The notes under the pieces: model-generated | Told to the model about the DNA's origin: nothing | The model's database searches: none | Seen by the model: only the letters and a program-made list of their open reading frames with translations | In this document: positions 5,207 through 6,438 of the stretch, one piece after another | Numbering within the stretch: position 1 is the first letter of the stretch | How the letters are laid out: every line of letters starts with the position of its first letter | Position numbers and translations under genes: made by a program | From: Chloroflexota bacterium | GTDB taxonomy: Bacteria > Chloroflexota > Anaerolineae > Promineifilales > Promineifilaceae | DNA: 6,438 nt | NCBI GenBank assembly: GCA_008501785.1 | Contig: QQUD01000664.1 | Coordinates: 1 to 6,438, forward strand | Direction: 5' to 3'

Positions 5207-6437
5207 ATTTCCCGTTTTTCAGAGAGGCTTCCGCCGCCAGCATCAGCAGTTCTTGAATACGGGGCAGCATCTCGACAGGGTTCGGATGCAGCCCTTCCTG
5301 CACCAGCGCACTGGCGTAAAGCTGCTCAATTCCCAGATTAATCATTTCAGAATCAGGTTGTTCGTCAATGATGCGGGCCAAATTGGCAACCAGTGGGTGT
5401 TTGCGGTTCACTTCCAGGATGCGCTTGGGAATTTCATATTCCTGTCCAAATAAGCGTTGAATCCGCTCCATCTCGCGGCCTTGTGCATCTTCTGGTGACA
5501 CAAGGCGCACGGGACTATCCTTCAATACCTTCGATTCGCGCACTTCAATCACGCGCTCACCCAATGTCGTCACGCAATGCCCTACAAAACGGTTAAAATC
5601 AGCTTCAGGAAGGAGGGATTCAGCAGAATCGCTCTCTGCCTCATCGCCTTCCAACTCTGGCAGTTCCAACCCCGCATCATCAATATTGCGGAACTTCTTA
5701 TCTTTATACTCACCCATTGCTGGTGCAATTAATGCATCCAATGGGTCAGTCCAGTACAAAACTTCGATGTCGCGGGACTTAAAGGGGTCCAAATGAGGGC
5801 TGTTGGCAACTGAGGCATCTGTATCCCCCAAAACAAAATAAATCTCTTCTTGCGATTCGGGCATCCGCTCTACGTATTCATCGAGCGAGACCAGCTTGCC
5901 TGCAGATGTGGAAGATGCATACCGGTAAAGGGGCAGCATGTCATCCTTGGCGGTGGGGTCCATTGCCATCCCTTCTTTGAAAATACGGCTAAACTCTTTC
6001 CAAAATGCTGCATATTTTTCGGCATCATCTTTGGCAATTTTCTTCAATTGACGAATGACACGCCCTTTGATCATTTTGCCAAGTTGGCGCATCATGCGGT
6101 TGTTTTGCACGGTTTCACGGCTGACGTTCAGCGGCAACTCTTCGGAATCAACCACGCCATCTACAAATTTAAGCCAATCTGGCAGCAAGTCCGTGCAATA
6201 TTCCTGGATCAGCACATTGTGTGAGTAAAGCATCACACCTGGCTCTTTTCGGGCTGCTAAAATGCTCGGTTCACGCTTGGCTGGCACAAACAACAAGGCA
6301 CGCACATGCACCGGTGCATCAGAACTAAAGTGAACGGTCGTGGTTGGCGCTTCAAAATCCATCGTCATTTGCTGATAGAATTTTGTATACGCTTCCGCTT
6401 CGATTTCTGAGGATTGTTTTCGCCACAGTGGTGTTTG
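5205..6437 (-). CDS. htpG: HtpG, Hsp90-family molecular chaperone (5' truncated)
   Basis: HtpG is the cytosolic bacterial Hsp90, an ATP-driven homodimer that remodels client proteins. The window holds the last 410 residues, the middle and C-terminal domains. The frame is open to the edge, and the N-terminal ATPase domain (roughly 220-230 residues in family members) lies outside. The ATG at 6368 is internal: the preceding TPLW...SEIEAEAYTKFYQQ already matches the family's PIWxR...E.YxxFY segment. Other signatures are LLFVPA, GVMLYSHNVLI, LLPDWLKFVDGVVDSEELPLNVSRE with the conserved Arg of NVSRE (codon 6117-6119) that contacts ATP gamma-phosphate in Hsp90s, and late VRLVSPEDA and EVNRKHPLVANLA. 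An acidic stretch (ELEGDEAESDSAES) sits between middle and C-terminal domains. No MEEVD tail is present, as expected in bacteria. It converges on the Roco gene with the repeat elements between them. Confidence 0.97.
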   Translation of the reverse strand, partial: QTPLWRKQSSEIEAEAYTKFYQQMTMDFEAPTTTVHFSSDAPVHVRALLFVPAKREPSILAARKEPGVMLYSHNVLIQEYCTDLLPDWLKFVDGVVDSEELPLNVSRETVQNNRMMRQLGKMIKGRVIRQLKKIAKDDAEKYAAFWKEFSRIFKEGMAMDPTAKDDMLPLYRYASSTSAGKLVSLDEYVERMPESQEEIYFVLGDTDASVANSPHLDPFKSRDIEVLYWTDPLDALIAPAMGEYKDKKFRNIDDAGLELPELEGDEAESDSAESLLPEADFNRFVGHCVTTLGERVIEVRESKVLKDSPVRLVSPEDAQGREMERIQRLFGQEYEIPKRILEVNRKHPLVANLARIIDEQPDSEMINLGIEQLYASALVQEGLHPNPVEMLPRIQELLMLAAEASLKNGK

Positions 6438-6438
6438 T

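Noticed and set aside
5187..6224. Open frames on the + strand opposite htpG (for example 5187-5453 and 5850-6224)
   Set aside because: They lie antisense to a clearly conserved Hsp90 gene, carry no recognisable domain, and are explained as shadows of its codon structure.
6366..6368. ATG at 6368 as the start of a short 387-residue HtpG
   Set aside because: The frame stays open upstream to the window edge and encodes conserved middle-domain sequence, so this Met is internal and the gene is cut by the window.

Overview
The window holds four protein genes in three blocks, and no RNA genes or CRISPR. It looks like a chromosomal fragment of a free-living bacterium, most plausibly Chloroflexota (Anaerolineae-like). 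That guess rests on the FtsW/PbpA gene pair, the large LRR-Roco protein, the dispersed ACGGCCGT palindrome and the inverted-repeat elements. It is an inference from style, and no marker gene settles it.

Left block (1-2242, + strand): the C-terminal part of an FtsW/RodA/SpoVE-type peptidoglycan glycosyltransferase is followed after only 3 bases by a class B penicillin-binding protein of the PbpA type. The pair is clearly one operon. The FtsW keeps its signature residues. The PBP has lost all three transpeptidase motifs (SxxK, SxN, KTGT) while keeping the rest of the fold, so it appears to be a pseudo-transpeptidase. Six copies of the palindrome ACGGCCGT lie in these 2.2 kb, in all three codon phases, and none lies in the remaining 4.2 kb.

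Middle block (2243-4969, + strand): an AT-rich 198-bp leader with two small inverted repeats precedes an 842-residue LRR-ROC-COR (Roco) protein. It has about ten leucine-rich repeats, a GTPase domain with intact P-loop and DFGGQ switch but a non-standard G4 motif, a COR domain, a Cys cluster, and a short C-terminal tail containing VAIG. No effector enzyme domain is fused.

Right block (4970-6438): a 235-bp convergent intergenic region carries two adjacent imperfect inverted-repeat elements sharing the end TCGAAATGACA. It is followed by htpG (Hsp90) on the minus strand, truncated at its 5' end by the window edge and lacking the N-terminal ATPase domain here.

The most notable items are the dead PBP beside an apparently active FtsW, the uneven distribution of the palindrome, the Roco tail, and the repeat elements. 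I do not see a new multi-gene system.
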